From positions 27,520 through 91,519 of the forward strand of contig NZ_JAHKSN010000021.1 of assembly GCF_018863415.1 (NCBI RefSeq): a stretch of 64,000 nt of DNA, written 5' to 3'. Of this stretch, positions 18,886 to 27,792 are shown one piece after another. The position numbers and the translations under genes were made by a program. Source of the DNA: Deinococcus aestuarii. GTDB taxonomy: Bacteria; Deinococcota; Deinococci; Deinococcales; Deinococcaceae. Numbering within the stretch: position 1 is the first letter of the stretch; every line of letters starts with the position of its first letter. The notes under the pieces are model-generated. The model saw only the letters and a list, made by a program, of their open reading frames with translations. It did no database searches and was not told the DNA's origin.

Positions 18886-20474
18886 CCGCTTCGTATCTGG
18901 ATGAGACGTGGTTCGAGGGCCAGGCGGGGGAACTCGCGGCCCTGCAGACCAGGCTGCGGGAGCATCTCGACGTGATCGCGCTGGCCGCGGGGCAGTTGCC
19001 CGACCTGGTGGCGCAGGTCCAGCGTCTGGAACAGCGTGAGCAGGAGACGCTGCGGACATTGGAGGCCACGCGACTGGCGGCCCAGGATGAGCTGCGGGCC
19101 GCGCTCGGCGCGGCCGTCTTCCAGGTGGAGGGGAAGTCCGGCGAACTCGTTCGGCACCTGGCGGCGCAGACGCAGGAATCCCAGACTTCCCTGGGGGAGG
19201 CCGCGGCTCGACTCCAGCAGGGCCTGCACGAGCAGCATGGGGGGCTTCAGCAGCAGCTGCACGAACAGTTCCAGGCGCTGCTGGAGACCCTCCCAGCCAC
19301 AGCCCGGCGGATGGAACAGCAGGCCGCGGAGATCCGGGAAGGGTTGGAAGCCCGTCTACAAGGCTTCCAGGCAGAGGCGGGAGAGCAGGTGCAGCGGCTG
19401 CTGCACACCGTCGATGCGACCCTGCAGGCCGAGTCCGCTCGGCTCCACGGGCTCGTCGTGCAGCAGGGCCAGCGCGTCGCCGAGGTTTCGGCGGCCCTGG
19501 AGCGTGAGCACCAGACGCTGGAGCGAGACCTGTTGGACCTCCTGCAGGACACCTCCCAGCGCCTTGAGCAGCGCTTGACCGAGGCTGAGGAGCGGGCCGT
19601 CGCCCGAACCTCGCAGCTTGAAGCGCGTCTGGCTGCCCTGGAGACACAGCTGGAGCACCTGCGGGGCGGGAACGAGCGGCTCACGGCGGAAGTCGCGGCC
19701 GCCCGGCAGGACACCGGGCAATTGCGGACGGACCTGCAGACGGCGGCCGAGCGGCTGGACACCCTGACTCAGGCCGCCGACACCCTGCAGCTGGACGTCG
19801 GCACCCGCTTTCAGGCGGTCGAGCAACTGGTGCGTTCCCAGGAGCACCGCTGGCAACAGGATGTCTTGCAGCTTCGGGCCGCGCAGCAGGACCAGGCCAG
19901 ACAGGCCCTGGCCGACCTGCAGGTCGTGCAGGACCAGCTCAGCGCCCGCCTTGACGCCCGGACCGATGAGGTCGGGCAGCGGTTGGAGAACGCCTTGACT
20001 CAGGAAGCTGTCCGGCTCGACACCCGGCTCAAGGACCTGGAAGCTCGGGTCCAGTCCGGGCAGGCGACGACGCAGCGGGAACTCGGGCACCTGCGGACGG
20101 GACTGGATGCGGTGACCACCGGACTGGCCGCAGCGGCCCAGTTGACGCAACAGGTGCGAGCGGAGCTGCAACAGCGAAGCGAAGCCCTGGAGATCAGCGT
20201 CCGACAGGGTCTGGATACCGTCCGGCAGGAGACCCGGCGGGCCGAGCGGGCGGCCGCCGAGGAGGCCGCCCGTGCCGCCGAACGTGCTTCGGCGCTGGAA
20301 AGGCGGCAGCAGGACGCCCAAGCGGCCCTGCAAGGCCACCTGAGCACCCTGCAGGCCGACATGGCGGCTGCGGGCGCGCAGGTGACCAGGACGGGTGACC
20401 GTCTGACGTCGTTCCTGTCCTGGTTCGGGCAGTCGGGGGCCTGGGCGCGGCTTCACGGAAAGCCGGAGCATTGA
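18882..20474 (+). CDS. Long coiled-coil protein of the helicase operon
   Basis: This encodes 530 residues, almost entirely Gln-, Glu-, Ala- and Leu-rich heptads with no signal peptide or transmembrane segment. The last 30 residues (FLSWFGQSGAWARL) leave the coiled coil and may be a short docking tail. The composition matches the coiled-coil insert of the NERD helicase two genes upstream. The ATG overlaps the RecQ-like stop (ATGA), indicating coupled translation and equimolar need. It may be a scaffold or SMC-like tether for the helicases. No homologue family is recognised. Confidence 0.75.
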   Translation: MTASYLDETWFEGQAGELAALQTRLREHLDVIALAAGQLPDLVAQVQRLEQREQETLRTLEATRLAAQDELRAALGAAVFQVEGKSGELVRHLAAQTQESQTSLGEAAARLQQGLHEQHGGLQQQLHEQFQALLETLPATARRMEQQAAEIREGLEARLQGFQAEAGEQVQRLLHTVDATLQAESARLHGLVVQQGQRVAEVSAALEREHQTLERDLLDLLQDTSQRLEQRLTEAEERAVARTSQLEARLAALETQLEHLRGGNERLTAEVAAARQDTGQLRTDLQTAAERLDTLTQAADTLQLDVGTRFQAVEQLVRSQEHRWQQDVLQLRAAQQDQARQALADLQVVQDQLSARLDARTDEVGQRLENALTQEAVRLDTRLKDLEARVQSGQATTQRELGHLRTGLDAVTTGLAAAAQLTQQVRAELQQRSEALEISVRQGLDTVRQETRRAERAAAEEAARAAERASALERRQQDAQAALQGHLSTLQADMAAAGAQVTRTGDRLTSFLSWFGQSGAWARLHGKPEH

Positions 20475-21109
20475 GGTCCCGAAGGGGGCGAGACCTGAAT
20501 AGATGCGCTCCATGTCCTGCCCTCGCCCGTGCTGGCGCTGCCCCGGGTTCCGAATTGATGGCGTGCCTCAACCGTTTCAGGCGCTCCGCTGGGCAGTGTC
20601 GCGAGCCTCTCCCCAACGATCGGCTTGGCCGAGGACGGCATGACGAAGTTCGGCGACCTGGGCACCGGCGGGGCCGGAACTCGCGATCCTGCGGCAGTGC
20701 GCGGCATGGGGGGAACCCTTCGCGGCGGACATTCTGGGTGCGCCGCTGTGGGTCCTGCGGTTGCAGCCCCTCTTGCTGTGGGTGTTCCGGGGACGCGGGG
20801 GGAGCGGGTGGCTGGGCTGGCTTTGAGAGCATCTCCGCTGGGGTTGGTTGTCCCACGTACGCGCGAACATGGCCCTTCATCGTTCATGCCAGGGGCTGGG
20901 AGCCGTGGATGCACGCCTCAGGTGAACCCCACCGATTGTTCGACGGTCCCCGAGAGTTTGCCGTCTCGACCTAGACCTGATCTACCGCCCGCGTGCTCAT
21001 CGGGCCCTGGCAGGTACTCGGAGAAAGTGGCAGGGTGTGAAGGAAGACCGGTACCTGACCCGGACACTCCTCTGCGAAGTCTTTCACCCTCCCGTGGCAT
21101 CTCGGTCGG
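20475..21109. other. Gene-free stretch before a recombinase
   Basis: About 630 bases with no ORF on either strand that looks protein-like. I see no RNA gene, array or attachment-site repeat. It separates the helicase operon from the recombinase and may hold a degraded gene. Confidence 0.4.
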
Positions 21110-22435
21110 ATGACCGTCCGCAGACGTTCCGGCGAAGGTACCGTCCACCCCGTGATCCTGAATGGCCAGGTCGTGAGCTACCGGGGTCTGGCCTCCTACC
21201 AGGACCCAGCCACCGGCAAGCAGCGCCGTAAGTCGGTGAGCCGCAAGACCCGGGAGGAAGCCAAGCGGGCCCTCGCGGCCCTGCTGCGCACCCTCCCGAA
21301 GGCCAGGCCAGTGAGGCGCCGCACGGCCGAGCCCCCCAGCCTGCCCCCCGCTGAGGATGCCGCCTCACTGCACGCCTTCCTGCTGCGCTGGCTGGCCTAC
21401 AAGGAGCGCGACGTGCGCCCGTCGACCTACCGCACCTATGTGCAGAACCTGAACCCCGTTCTACCCCACGCGGGGAATCGGCTTTTGAGCGCCCTCTCCG
21501 TGCTGGACATCGAGGACCTGGTGCAAGCACTTCACAAGGAGCACGGTCCCCGTGGGGCGGGCCGGTCCCTGCACACCCTGCGGATGGCCCTGCGCCAGGC
21601 GGTGCGCTGGCAACTCGTGCCCCTCAACGTGGCGGAAAACGTCCGCAAGCCCAAGGTCGGGCGACAGGAGACCCTGGTCTGGACCCCGGCCCAGGCGGCC
21701 AAGTTCCTCGAGGCCGCGCGTGGGCACCGCCTGTACCCCCTCTTCGCCCTGGCCCTGAGCACCGGGATGCGCCGGGGGGAACTGCTGGCCCTGCACTGGG
21801 GGGACGTCGACCTCGAGGCCCGCGAGATTACCGTCCGGCACAACCTCGTCAAGGACGCGGCCGGACGGTACGGTGTGGGCCAGCCGAAGACCGAGACCGG
21901 GCACCGCCGCATCCTGCTGGCCGAGGACACGGTCGACCTCCTGCGGGAACACCGGGAGCGGGAACAGCGGGGGAGACGGGCGCCGCGTCCCGGCGATTTC
22001 GTGTTCACGGCGGCGTCGGGAAACTATGTGCAGGGCCGCCACCTCGACCGCACCTACCGGGCCCTGATGGAGGAGGCGGGCGTGCCGCGCCTGCGCTTCC
22101 ACGACCTGCGGCACACGGCGGCGAGCCTGCTGATGCGGCGGGGCGTCCCGCCCAAGGTGGTGGCGGACCGGCTGGGGCACGCGGACGCCAGCTTCACCCT
22201 GAAGGTGTACACCCATGTGTACGACGACCAGCGGGCCGCGGCGGCCCTGCCCATGAGCGAATTGCTGGGGGCGGAAAGCCGGGGAAACCCACAGGTCTCG
22301 CACCCCGGGTCGGCCGTTGAGCTGGAGCAGGGGCTGGAGGCCCTGAGGCGGCTGCATCAGGCGCTGGGGGCGTTCCTCGAGACGGCGCCCGAGTGGGCGA
22401 GGACGGCGGTGCAGGGGATGGCTGGCAGCCGGTAA
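21110..22435 (+). CDS. Tyrosine recombinase (phage/plasmid integrase)
   Basis: This encodes 441 residues. An N-terminal AP2-like DNA-binding region (SYRGLASYQDPATGKQRRKS) and a SAM-like core-binding domain precede the catalytic domain. Catalytic residues are visible: Arg in STGMRRGELL near 219, HDLRH near 330, LGHAD near 356 and the nucleophile Tyr within VYTHVY near 367. The set appears complete, so the enzyme should be active in site-specific recombination. A 60-residue tail after the tyrosine is variable. No flanking att repeats were identified by eye. Confidence 0.93.
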   Translation: MTVRRRSGEGTVHPVILNGQVVSYRGLASYQDPATGKQRRKSVSRKTREEAKRALAALLRTLPKARPVRRRTAEPPSLPPAEDAASLHAFLLRWLAYKERDVRPSTYRTYVQNLNPVLPHAGNRLLSALSVLDIEDLVQALHKEHGPRGAGRSLHTLRMALRQAVRWQLVPLNVAENVRKPKVGRQETLVWTPAQAAKFLEAARGHRLYPLFALALSTGMRRGELLALHWGDVDLEAREITVRHNLVKDAAGRYGVGQPKTETGHRRILLAEDTVDLLREHREREQRGRRAPRPGDFVFTAASGNYVQGRHLDRTYRALMEEAGVPRLRFHDLRHTAASLLMRRGVPPKVVADRLGHADASFTLKVYTHVYDDQRAAAALPMSELLGAESRGNPQVSHPGSAVELEQGLEALRRLHQALGAFLETAPEWARTAVQGMAGSR

Positions 22436-22567
22436 CGGGAGAACCGTGGGGCTGCGACGCACACCCCTGGTGCCCTGCTGACAGGGGCTCGGTGCCCAGA
22501 AAGAACGGAGAGAAGGGCGCCCCTCCCAGCGCGGCGGCTCCTAAGAAAAAGTGAAGGTCGACTCATT

Positions 22568-22590
22568 ATACAGCGCTCTGTCGTACGATG
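22568..22590. promoter_or_regulatory. Promoter and imperfect palindrome upstream of tacA-like gene
   Basis: An AT-rich TTATAC element merges into an imperfect palindrome (ACAG, four bases, CTGT) ending shortly before the antitoxin ATG. Its position fits autoregulation by a ribbon-helix-helix antitoxin. Confidence 0.4.
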
Positions 22591-22597
22591 AAGAACC

Positions 22598-22876
22598 ATG
22601 GCGGGTGCAGCCAAATTACAGATACTCGAGGCACGGATCGATGCGGAAAAGAAGGAAACCATCGGCGCGGCCGCCGCCGTGCAGGGCCTGTCCATCAGTG
22701 ACTTCGTGATTCAGGCGGCCTATGCCCGCGCGCTGGAGACGCTCGAGGCCCACCGCACCCTGCAACTGTCCGCGGCGGATCAGCGCCTCTTCGTGGAGAC
22801 CCTGATGAACCCGCCCGCCCCGAACGACGCCTTGCGGGAGGCGGCCGCCCGCAGCCGGGAACGCTTCGGTTCGTGA
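22598..22876 (+). CDS. DUF1778/TacA-type antitoxin
   Basis: This encodes 92 residues with an N-terminal ribbon-helix-helix DNA-binding segment (LEARIDAEKKETIGAAAA, then SISDFVIQAAY) and a C-terminal toxin-binding tail, the normal layout of TacA/DUF1778 antitoxins. These pair with a GNAT acetyltransferase toxin that blocks translation by acetylating aminoacyl-tRNA. The expected toxin starts four bases before this stop but is truncated, so the antitoxin is now alone. Confidence 0.85.
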   Translation: MAGAAKLQILEARIDAEKKETIGAAAAVQGLSISDFVIQAAYARALETLEAHRTLQLSAADQRLFVETLMNPPAPNDALREAAARSRERFGS

Positions 22877-23061
22877 CCGTCTCCCTGCGCGTCGTGCCCT
22901 TCAGACCGGACTACGACACCAGCGCCTTCGGAAACCTGGACGAGCACCCGACGGCCTACCTGAAGGAAGCCTGGGTGCCCCGCGTGCAGCGGGACCTGAA
23001 CACCGGCCAGGCCGCCGTCTTCTGCAGACGCACCGGCTCGTTGAACTGCGCCAGGCTGTAG
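22873..23061 (+). pseudogene. Truncated TacT-like GNAT toxin
   Basis: The first 50 residues (LRVVPFRPDYDTSAF, then YLKEAW) match the start of a TacT-type GNAT toxin. The acetyl-CoA binding core is missing. The frame runs into an Xre fragment and stops, so the toxin is dead. The GTG overlaps the antitoxin stop, as in intact modules. Confidence 0.65.
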
Positions 23062-23239
23062 GCCTCAACGAGGAGGGCCTGGCACAGTGGCTGGGCATCC
23101 CGCTTTTCTGCGTCTCCCGCATCGAACGCGGAGACCTCGACCACACTGAGATCGTCACCCTGCGGGCCTTCCCCCGGGCTCTCGGCGGGAACTGGAGATC
23201 ACCCTCAGGCTCGCCGACGAGCGCCTCACGCTGGGCTGA
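23031..23239 (+). pseudogene. Xre-family HTH antitoxin remnant
   Basis: Reading from 23031 gives LVELRQAVGLNEEGLAQWL and VSRIERGDLDHTEIVTLRA, an Xre helix-turn-helix. Near 23190 the end (LEITLRLADERLTLG) continues in another frame, needing one extra G. The 5' end is lost in the junction with the GNAT fragment. A relative survives at 29900-30058. Confidence 0.7.
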
Positions 23240-23782
23240 CCTTTGGGGTCCGTAGGCGTCACACCCATGACTCGGTAGAGTCCTTAATCAGATCAGATGT
23301 GAGCCGATTGGCCCGGGATATTCGAATCACCGGCTCAGGTCACCTCGCCTGCGCGGCGCCCCTGTTCACTGTTCGTGTTCACAGACAAGTGCTCGGAAGA
23401 CAGGCTGGGCCGGGTGGAAGTTCACGTGCTGGGGAAGACCGGGGGTTCGAGCGCTTCCGCGGGGCGTGGAAACTACGACGGGCGTCCCCATGCCCTGCCG
23501 TGCGCAGGGGGAGAGGCCCGCGAGCCACGAGCCGACTCCATCTTCCCAACGACACCCATTGGGCCTTTCTATCCCGGCCGGATGCTGTGACTTGCGCGCC
23601 CCATACATTGTTGAGGTGGCGGTGGTTGCGGGAGCTGAGGACCATGGGGGCGGCTGCGGCGGGTGTGGTGACTGCATCTCGGACGGCACCAGGGAGCCAA
23701 TTTCCACGGAGTGCCAGGAATGTCCGGGGCGGGTTCGGAACGCCGTGCCCTCCGGGTCCACTGCCCCTGACATGCTGGGAGC
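23240..23782. other. Gene-free stretch with an element shared with the fic promoter
   Basis: No supported gene. At about 23274-23300 there is a sequence with the core AGTCCTTAATCAGATCAGAT, which resembles one upstream of the Fic gene at 31272-31298. The rest shows nothing recognisable. Confidence 0.4.
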
Positions 23783-24928
23783 ATGTTCCGAGTTTGGCCC
23801 TCCCGTGAAGAGCTCTACGACCTGGTGTGGTCCAAACCGGCCGAGGAGGTGGCCGCCGACCTCGGCATCACGGGCACAGCCCTGACCAGGGCCTGCGCGC
23901 GGCGCAACATTCCCAAACCCCCTCGCGGGTATTGGGCCCGGCTGCGGGCGGGACAGCCGGTGAACCGGGTCCCCCTGCCGAAGAGCGCGACCCCGCCGAA
24001 GAAGGCCAGGGCGGAGCGGCCCACCTTTGTGCCACCCCCTGTGGCGCAGACATCCCCCCGTCCCCGGGTGGTGCAGCGCACCGAGCGGGCCTACGAGGGG
24101 GCGGACACCGACGTGTGGGGCCGCCTCGTCCCCTCCTGGACCGGCACGTCCGAGTACCTCGACCTCATGGTCTCCCGCGACGCCCTGCCGCGGGCGTTGC
24201 AGGTCATGGCACGGCTGATCGAGGAGGCCCGCGCCGTGGGGATGACTGTCACGGCGCAGCACCGCTCGACCTTCCTCGCGGTGGCGGGCGAGCAGGTCCG
24301 GCTGCGCCTCAAGGAGAAGGTTCAGGCACAGGAGGGGCTACCGCTGTTGCCCGCCCGCTCCACCTGGGACACGCCCTCACGGCAGAAAGCGCGGGGGACG
24401 GGGGAGCTGAGCCTGCTGGTGCTGGACCCCACAGGGGACGTGCCCACGGCCTCCTGGCGCGACGGACCCCTCCCGCTGGAGGACCAGATGTCCGGGATCA
24501 TCGGCGCGTTCCGGGCGGTGCCGCGCCGGGCCGAACAGCGGCGACGGGATGAGGCGGTGGCGGCCGAGCGCCGCCGGCAGCAGGAGCTGGAGACCCAGCG
24601 GCTGCGGATAATCGAGGCGCAGCGGCAGGCGGAACTCCGGCGGCGGCGCGAGGAGGAGCAGGCCTGCCGGGAGACGCTGCTGGCCCACGCCCGGCGCTGG
24701 GAGGAGGGCCAGCGGCTGCGGGCCTACCTCGACTGGGTACAGATCCAGATGCAGGGCGCCCCCGACGCCGGGACCGAGGCGTTCCAGGGCTGGCTGGCGT
24801 GGGCCGAGCAGGAGCTTCTGGTACTTGATCCCGTTCGCAGCGGGGAGCTGACGGCCCTGACCGTCCGGGTGCAACGGATGACCGGGTGGCCGCCCCTCGA
24901 GGAGGTGATTCCCGACTCACGGCGTTGA
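23783..24928 (+). CDS. Conserved hypothetical protein with N-terminal HTH-like segment
   Basis: This encodes 381 residues. The start (SREELYDLVWSKPAEEVAAD, then ITGTALTRACAR and PKPPRGYWARL) is a recurrent motif in bacterial unknown proteins and reads like a helix-turn-helix of homeodomain type. The middle is beta-rich. The end is a strongly charged coiled coil (about 240-320, repeats of RRRQQEL and RRREEEQ) with a short helical tail. A DNA-associated role is plausible but unproven. It stands alone, with convergent neighbours downstream. Confidence 0.7.
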   Translation: MFRVWPSREELYDLVWSKPAEEVAADLGITGTALTRACARRNIPKPPRGYWARLRAGQPVNRVPLPKSATPPKKARAERPTFVPPPVAQTSPRPRVVQRTERAYEGADTDVWGRLVPSWTGTSEYLDLMVSRDALPRALQVMARLIEEARAVGMTVTAQHRSTFLAVAGEQVRLRLKEKVQAQEGLPLLPARSTWDTPSRQKARGTGELSLLVLDPTGDVPTASWRDGPLPLEDQMSGIIGAFRAVPRRAEQRRRDEAVAAERRRQQELETQRLRIIEAQRQAELRRRREEEQACRETLLAHARRWEEGQRLRAYLDWVQIQMQGAPDAGTEAFQGWLAWAEQELLVLDPVRSGELTALTVRVQRMTGWPPLEEVIPDSRR

Positions 24929-24984
24929 GGGAGAGGACCTGTGGGCTTGCCGTTCCCAATGGACCAGCCGTGCAATGACCGAGG

Positions 24985-25647
24985 CTATCTCCAGCGTGGG
25001 GAGGTGGGCGCGCCCACCTCCCCCACGTCGACCACTTGAGGTGGCTGGCTCACCCGGTAGCGCGTGTCGCACACGGCAGCATTGAGGTACTGCACGCCGC
25101 CGCGCTCCTCCCGGCCGTACCCCTCGTGGATGTGCCCGAACACGTGGACCCGGGGACGCAGGCGCTCGATCACCCGGCCCAGGTGCGGACACCCGACGGC
25201 CTGGCCCTCCAGCAGCACCCGGTCGAGGATGCCCCGGGGCGGCCCGTGGGTCACCACGACGTCCACCCCCGCCGGAAGTTGTCCCCAGTGTTGCCGCAGC
25301 TCCTCGTCGGTGCGATTGAAGGCCCAGTCCATGAACTCGGGCGTGACGGGACTGCCCCAGAACCGCACGCCGTCCAGCTCCACCCCCGAGTCGTTGAGGT
25401 AGGTGATGTTGTCCGGAATCAGCCCCTCGGCGAGGTGGGGCGTGCGCTCGAAGGCGAAGTCGTGGTTGCCCGCGATCATCACGCGGTGCCGGAAGTCGCC
25501 GACCCGGCCGAACCAGCTCAGGAAGCGGCCGATCTCGTCGAGCCGCCCGTGACCGCTCACGTCCCCGGCGTGCAGCAGGACGTCCCCGGGCGGAAGACGG
25601 ACCTGATCGTGCAGGCCGTGGGTGTCGGAGAGGCAGACCAGCCTCAT
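24985..25647 (-). CDS. Calcineurin-like metallophosphoesterase
   Basis: This encodes 220 residues. All metal motifs of the family are present in order: CLSDTHG, LLHAGDVSG, IAGNHDF, VTHGPPRG and VFGHIHEG. Such enzymes hydrolyse phosphodiesters or phosphomonoesters with two metal ions; the substrate cannot be told from sequence. The ATG at 25647 has GGAG upstream. It is transcribed in the same direction as the RNA-repair genes but 300 bases downstream of them, so it may not be part of that unit. Confidence 0.9.
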   Translation of the reverse strand: MRLVCLSDTHGLHDQVRLPPGDVLLHAGDVSGHGRLDEIGRFLSWFGRVGDFRHRVMIAGNHDFAFERTPHLAEGLIPDNITYLNDSGVELDGVRFWGSPVTPEFMDWAFNRTDEELRQHWGQLPAGVDVVVTHGPPRGILDRVLLEGQAVGCPHLGRVIERLRPRVHVFGHIHEGYGREERGGVQYLNAAVCDTRYRVSQPPQVVDVGEVGAPTSPRWR

Positions 25648-25967
25648 GGGCAGGCTCCTCTGACGAGCTCATGCCCGGTGTGCGGAGGGGAACCACGCCC
25701 CCACCAGGAGGAGTTGTTCCGGTGGCCAGGCTTCACCGCCCCAGCGTAGCCCCGGAACTGCGGCGGGGCGGCCCGATGTGCCCTGGCCCTCACCTTCCGG
25801 GCCCTGCACGGACGAGGACGGCGGCCTGGCCGTGGTCGGGTGACCAGACGACCCTGTGCTCCGGCAGTGCTGATCACCTGGCCCCTGGCGTCCAGCCGTG
25901 CTCACAGGGTTGGACGTGCCCAGGCGTCCAGTGCCATGAGCACGCCCGGGTGCGCAGCCTGATGCCG
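25648..25967. other. Gene-free stretch
   Basis: About 320 bases between the phosphoesterase and the ligase-exonuclease gene. No protein-like reading, terminator hairpin or RNA element was recognised. Confidence 0.35.
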
Positions 25968-27647
25968 TCAGAGCAGGCCCAGCTCCTGGTCGAGGTCGAC
26001 CAGGGCTTGCAGGGCCGCCCGCTGCCACACCCCGTCGCGCACCATCCGGGCGATGAGCGCCGCGATGTTCCAGGCGTCGTCCGCCCCCCGGTGGTGGGTG
26101 CCCTCCAGGGGCAGCCCCGCGTGCCTCAGCGCCCGGGCCATCCCCGCCCGCTTCAGCCCATACCCGGCCGCGTACACCCCCTTGGCATTGGTGTGACCCG
26201 GGCAGAACGGGGAGGGGACTTCTTCCCCGCACTGCCGCTCGAACTGCCGGCGGTCATAGTCGCCCCAGCTCGCCCACGGGCGGGAGGCACTGTCGAAGTC
26301 GCGCCGCAGCACCTCGCAGGCTTCCCGGAAGGAAAGACCGCTCGCTACCTCGGCGGCCGTAAGGCCCGTCAGTTGGGTACAGAACGCGCTGACCTCGGAG
26401 TGCTCGGGGCGCACGAGCAGGCTGCGTTTCTCCACCCGCTCCAGGGTGCCGAGATCGAGGACGCACACGCCGATCTCGATGATCTCGTTCTGTTGACCGG
26501 GTGGAGGCTCACCTTCCCAGCAGGTCGCTTCCACGTCGATGACATTGAGCAGGGGCATCAGCTGTACTCCTCCCCGGTCTCCTTCTTCGCGTAGGCGTCG
26601 GTCGGCGGTCTTGCTGAGGTTGGCGCGGCCCCCGCCGGTCTCCTTCTTCGCGTAGGCGTCGGAGATCAGCTTGAGGCTCAGGTCCCGCCCGTCAGCGGTG
26701 AGGCGCGGGACGAGCGGCGTCACCACGATCCCCTCGCGGATGTGCAGCCCCTGGCCCGAGACGGTCTCCAGGCCGTTGCGCAGCCCCCGCAGGGTCGCCA
26801 CGTCGAAGGGTCCCTCGTACAGCCGCGGGACGGCGTGCTCCACGAACCACGTCGGCCAGTCTGGGCGAGCCAATACCCGGCCCTCGTGAATGAGCTTGAA
26901 CACGAACACCGTCGGGTGGCGTTGCCCATAGGTGAAGCCCTTCTGCACCGGGACGACCTCGCCGAACACCTGCACCTCGCCACTCGGGAAGGCCGCGTCC
27001 GCCGCCCCGAACAGCCCGACGTTGCGGGCGGCCTGCCAGTACACGTTGCCCGCGTTCTCCCTGAGGGTGAGGCGGTTGCGGGACAGCCCCTTGCTGGTGA
27101 CCAGCCACTCCCCTGCCGCGGTGCGGTAGTACACGCCTTGCGAGCCGTGCAGCTTCTCGTGGGCCAGGACGGGCTCCCCCTCCCGGAACTCCCCGGCGTA
27201 GATGCCGAACTGCTCCACGTCGTGATGGGTGTAGTGCCTCACCACCGGAAGTGGGGCGACCTCGCCGGCCATGTGCAGCGGGATGGGCGGTTCCCAGAAG
27301 GTGATCCCCAGATGCTCGGACAGGTCCTCGCCAAAGGGGAGGTCCTCCAGCCCTTCGCCGGGCAGGATCACGCCCTGGGAGAGTTCGCCGCGCAGGCGGA
27401 CGGGACCGACCCGGTTGTGCTCGGGGCCATGCAGGTACGAGGCGCCGGTCTCCGAATTGACATACCGCTTTGCCAGCTGGGGAGGCAGGACGGCGCGCTC
27501 GGGAGCGATGACGATGGGGTCGCCGTCCTGGAACTCGCCCTTGCGGACGACGAGCTGGAAGGCGCCGACCTTGCACAGTTCGAGGCGGTCGGCGCCCTCG
27601 TGGGGGAAGAGGCGGGCGCGCTCCTTGATGACGTGACGTTCGGCCAT
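25968..27647 (-). CDS. DRB0094-type RNA ligase fused to a DEDDh 3'-5' exonuclease
   Basis: This encodes 559 residues. Residues 1-350 are an RNA ligase of the D. radiodurans type: an N-terminal OB-like domain, then motif I AHEKLHGSQ with nucleophile Lys165, the same number as in DraRnl. These seal nicks joined to a 3'-OH RNA strand, using ATP. Residues from Met364 form a DEDDh exonuclease (VIDVEAT, GDYDRRQF, HHRGADDAWN). The junction is odd. A 27-base sequence encoding DAYAKKETG occurs twice, 61 bases apart. In the second copy another frame gives DAYAKKETGEEYS and a stop that overlaps the exonuclease ATG at 26558 (TGATG). The genes were therefore probably separate, and a 61-base insertion fused them. 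It lies downstream of rsr. Confidence 0.85.
   Translation of the reverse strand: MAERHVIKERARLFPHEGADRLELCKVGAFQLVVRKGEFQDGDPIVIAPERAVLPPQLAKRYVNSETGASYLHGPEHNRVGPVRLRGELSQGVILPGEGLEDLPFGEDLSEHLGITFWEPPIPLHMAGEVAPLPVVRHYTHHDVEQFGIYAGEFREGEPVLAHEKLHGSQGVYYRTAAGEWLVTSKGLSRNRLTLRENAGNVYWQAARNVGLFGAADAAFPSGEVQVFGEVVPVQKGFTYGQRHPTVFVFKLIHEGRVLARPDWPTWFVEHAVPRLYEGPFDVATLRGLRNGLETVSGQGLHIREGIVVTPLVPRLTADGRDLSLKLISDAYAKKETGGGRANLSKTADRRLREEGDRGGVQLMPLLNVIDVEATCWEGEPPPGQQNEIIEIGVCVLDLGTLERVEKRSLLVRPEHSEVSAFCTQLTGLTAAEVASGLSFREACEVLRRDFDSASRPWASWGDYDRRQFERQCGEEVPSPFCPGHTNAKGVYAAGYGLKRAGMARALRHAGLPLEGTHHRGADDAWNIAALIARMVRDGVWQRAALQALVDLDQELGLL
26574..26664 (-). repeat. 27-base direct repeat with 61-base period at the ligase/exonuclease junction
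   Basis: Two identical copies of about 27 bases (on the plus strand ending CGTAGGCGTCGG), at 26574-26601 and 26635-26662, are separated by 34 unique bases. The 61-base period is not a multiple of three and shifts the frame, removing the ligase stop. Confidence 0.85.
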
Positions 27648-27769
27648 GATGGTTCTCCTGTTCGGCAGACTCCGGGCTGCCGCAGCGGAGCCTAACCGAG
27701 GCCAGAAGGGTGAACATCGGCCATCCCGCCCACACGGGACTACGCGAGGTGGCGCAGCGGGCAGACACG

Positions 27770-27789
27770 AAAACGCCCCTTGCGGGGCG
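27770..27789 (-). terminator. Rho-independent terminator after rsr
   Basis: On the minus strand CGCCCC, loop GCAA, GGGGCG is followed by TTTTCGT. It sits directly behind the rsr stop, so the ligase gene 120 bases further on is served by readthrough or its own promoter. Confidence 0.8.
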
Positions 27790-27792
27790 CTC

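Noticed and set aside
14608..19647. A 1679-residue minus-strand frame opposite the helicase genes
   Set aside because: It is a shadow of the high-GC plus-strand genes, rich in Arg, Pro, Gly and Gln with no domain motif; the plus frames carry complete helicase motifs and overlapping starts.
8353..20474. DISARM or Druantia
   Set aside because: A DUF1998 helicase and a PLD protein are shared with DISARM, but drmB, drmD and a methylase are missing; Druantia lacks RecQ and NERD domains. The dpd-like comparison fits the helicases better.
26574..26664. Simple tandem duplication of 61 bases
   Set aside because: Only 27 bases are repeated; the 34 bases between the copies do not recur after the second copy, so it is better described as an insertion with one duplicated end.
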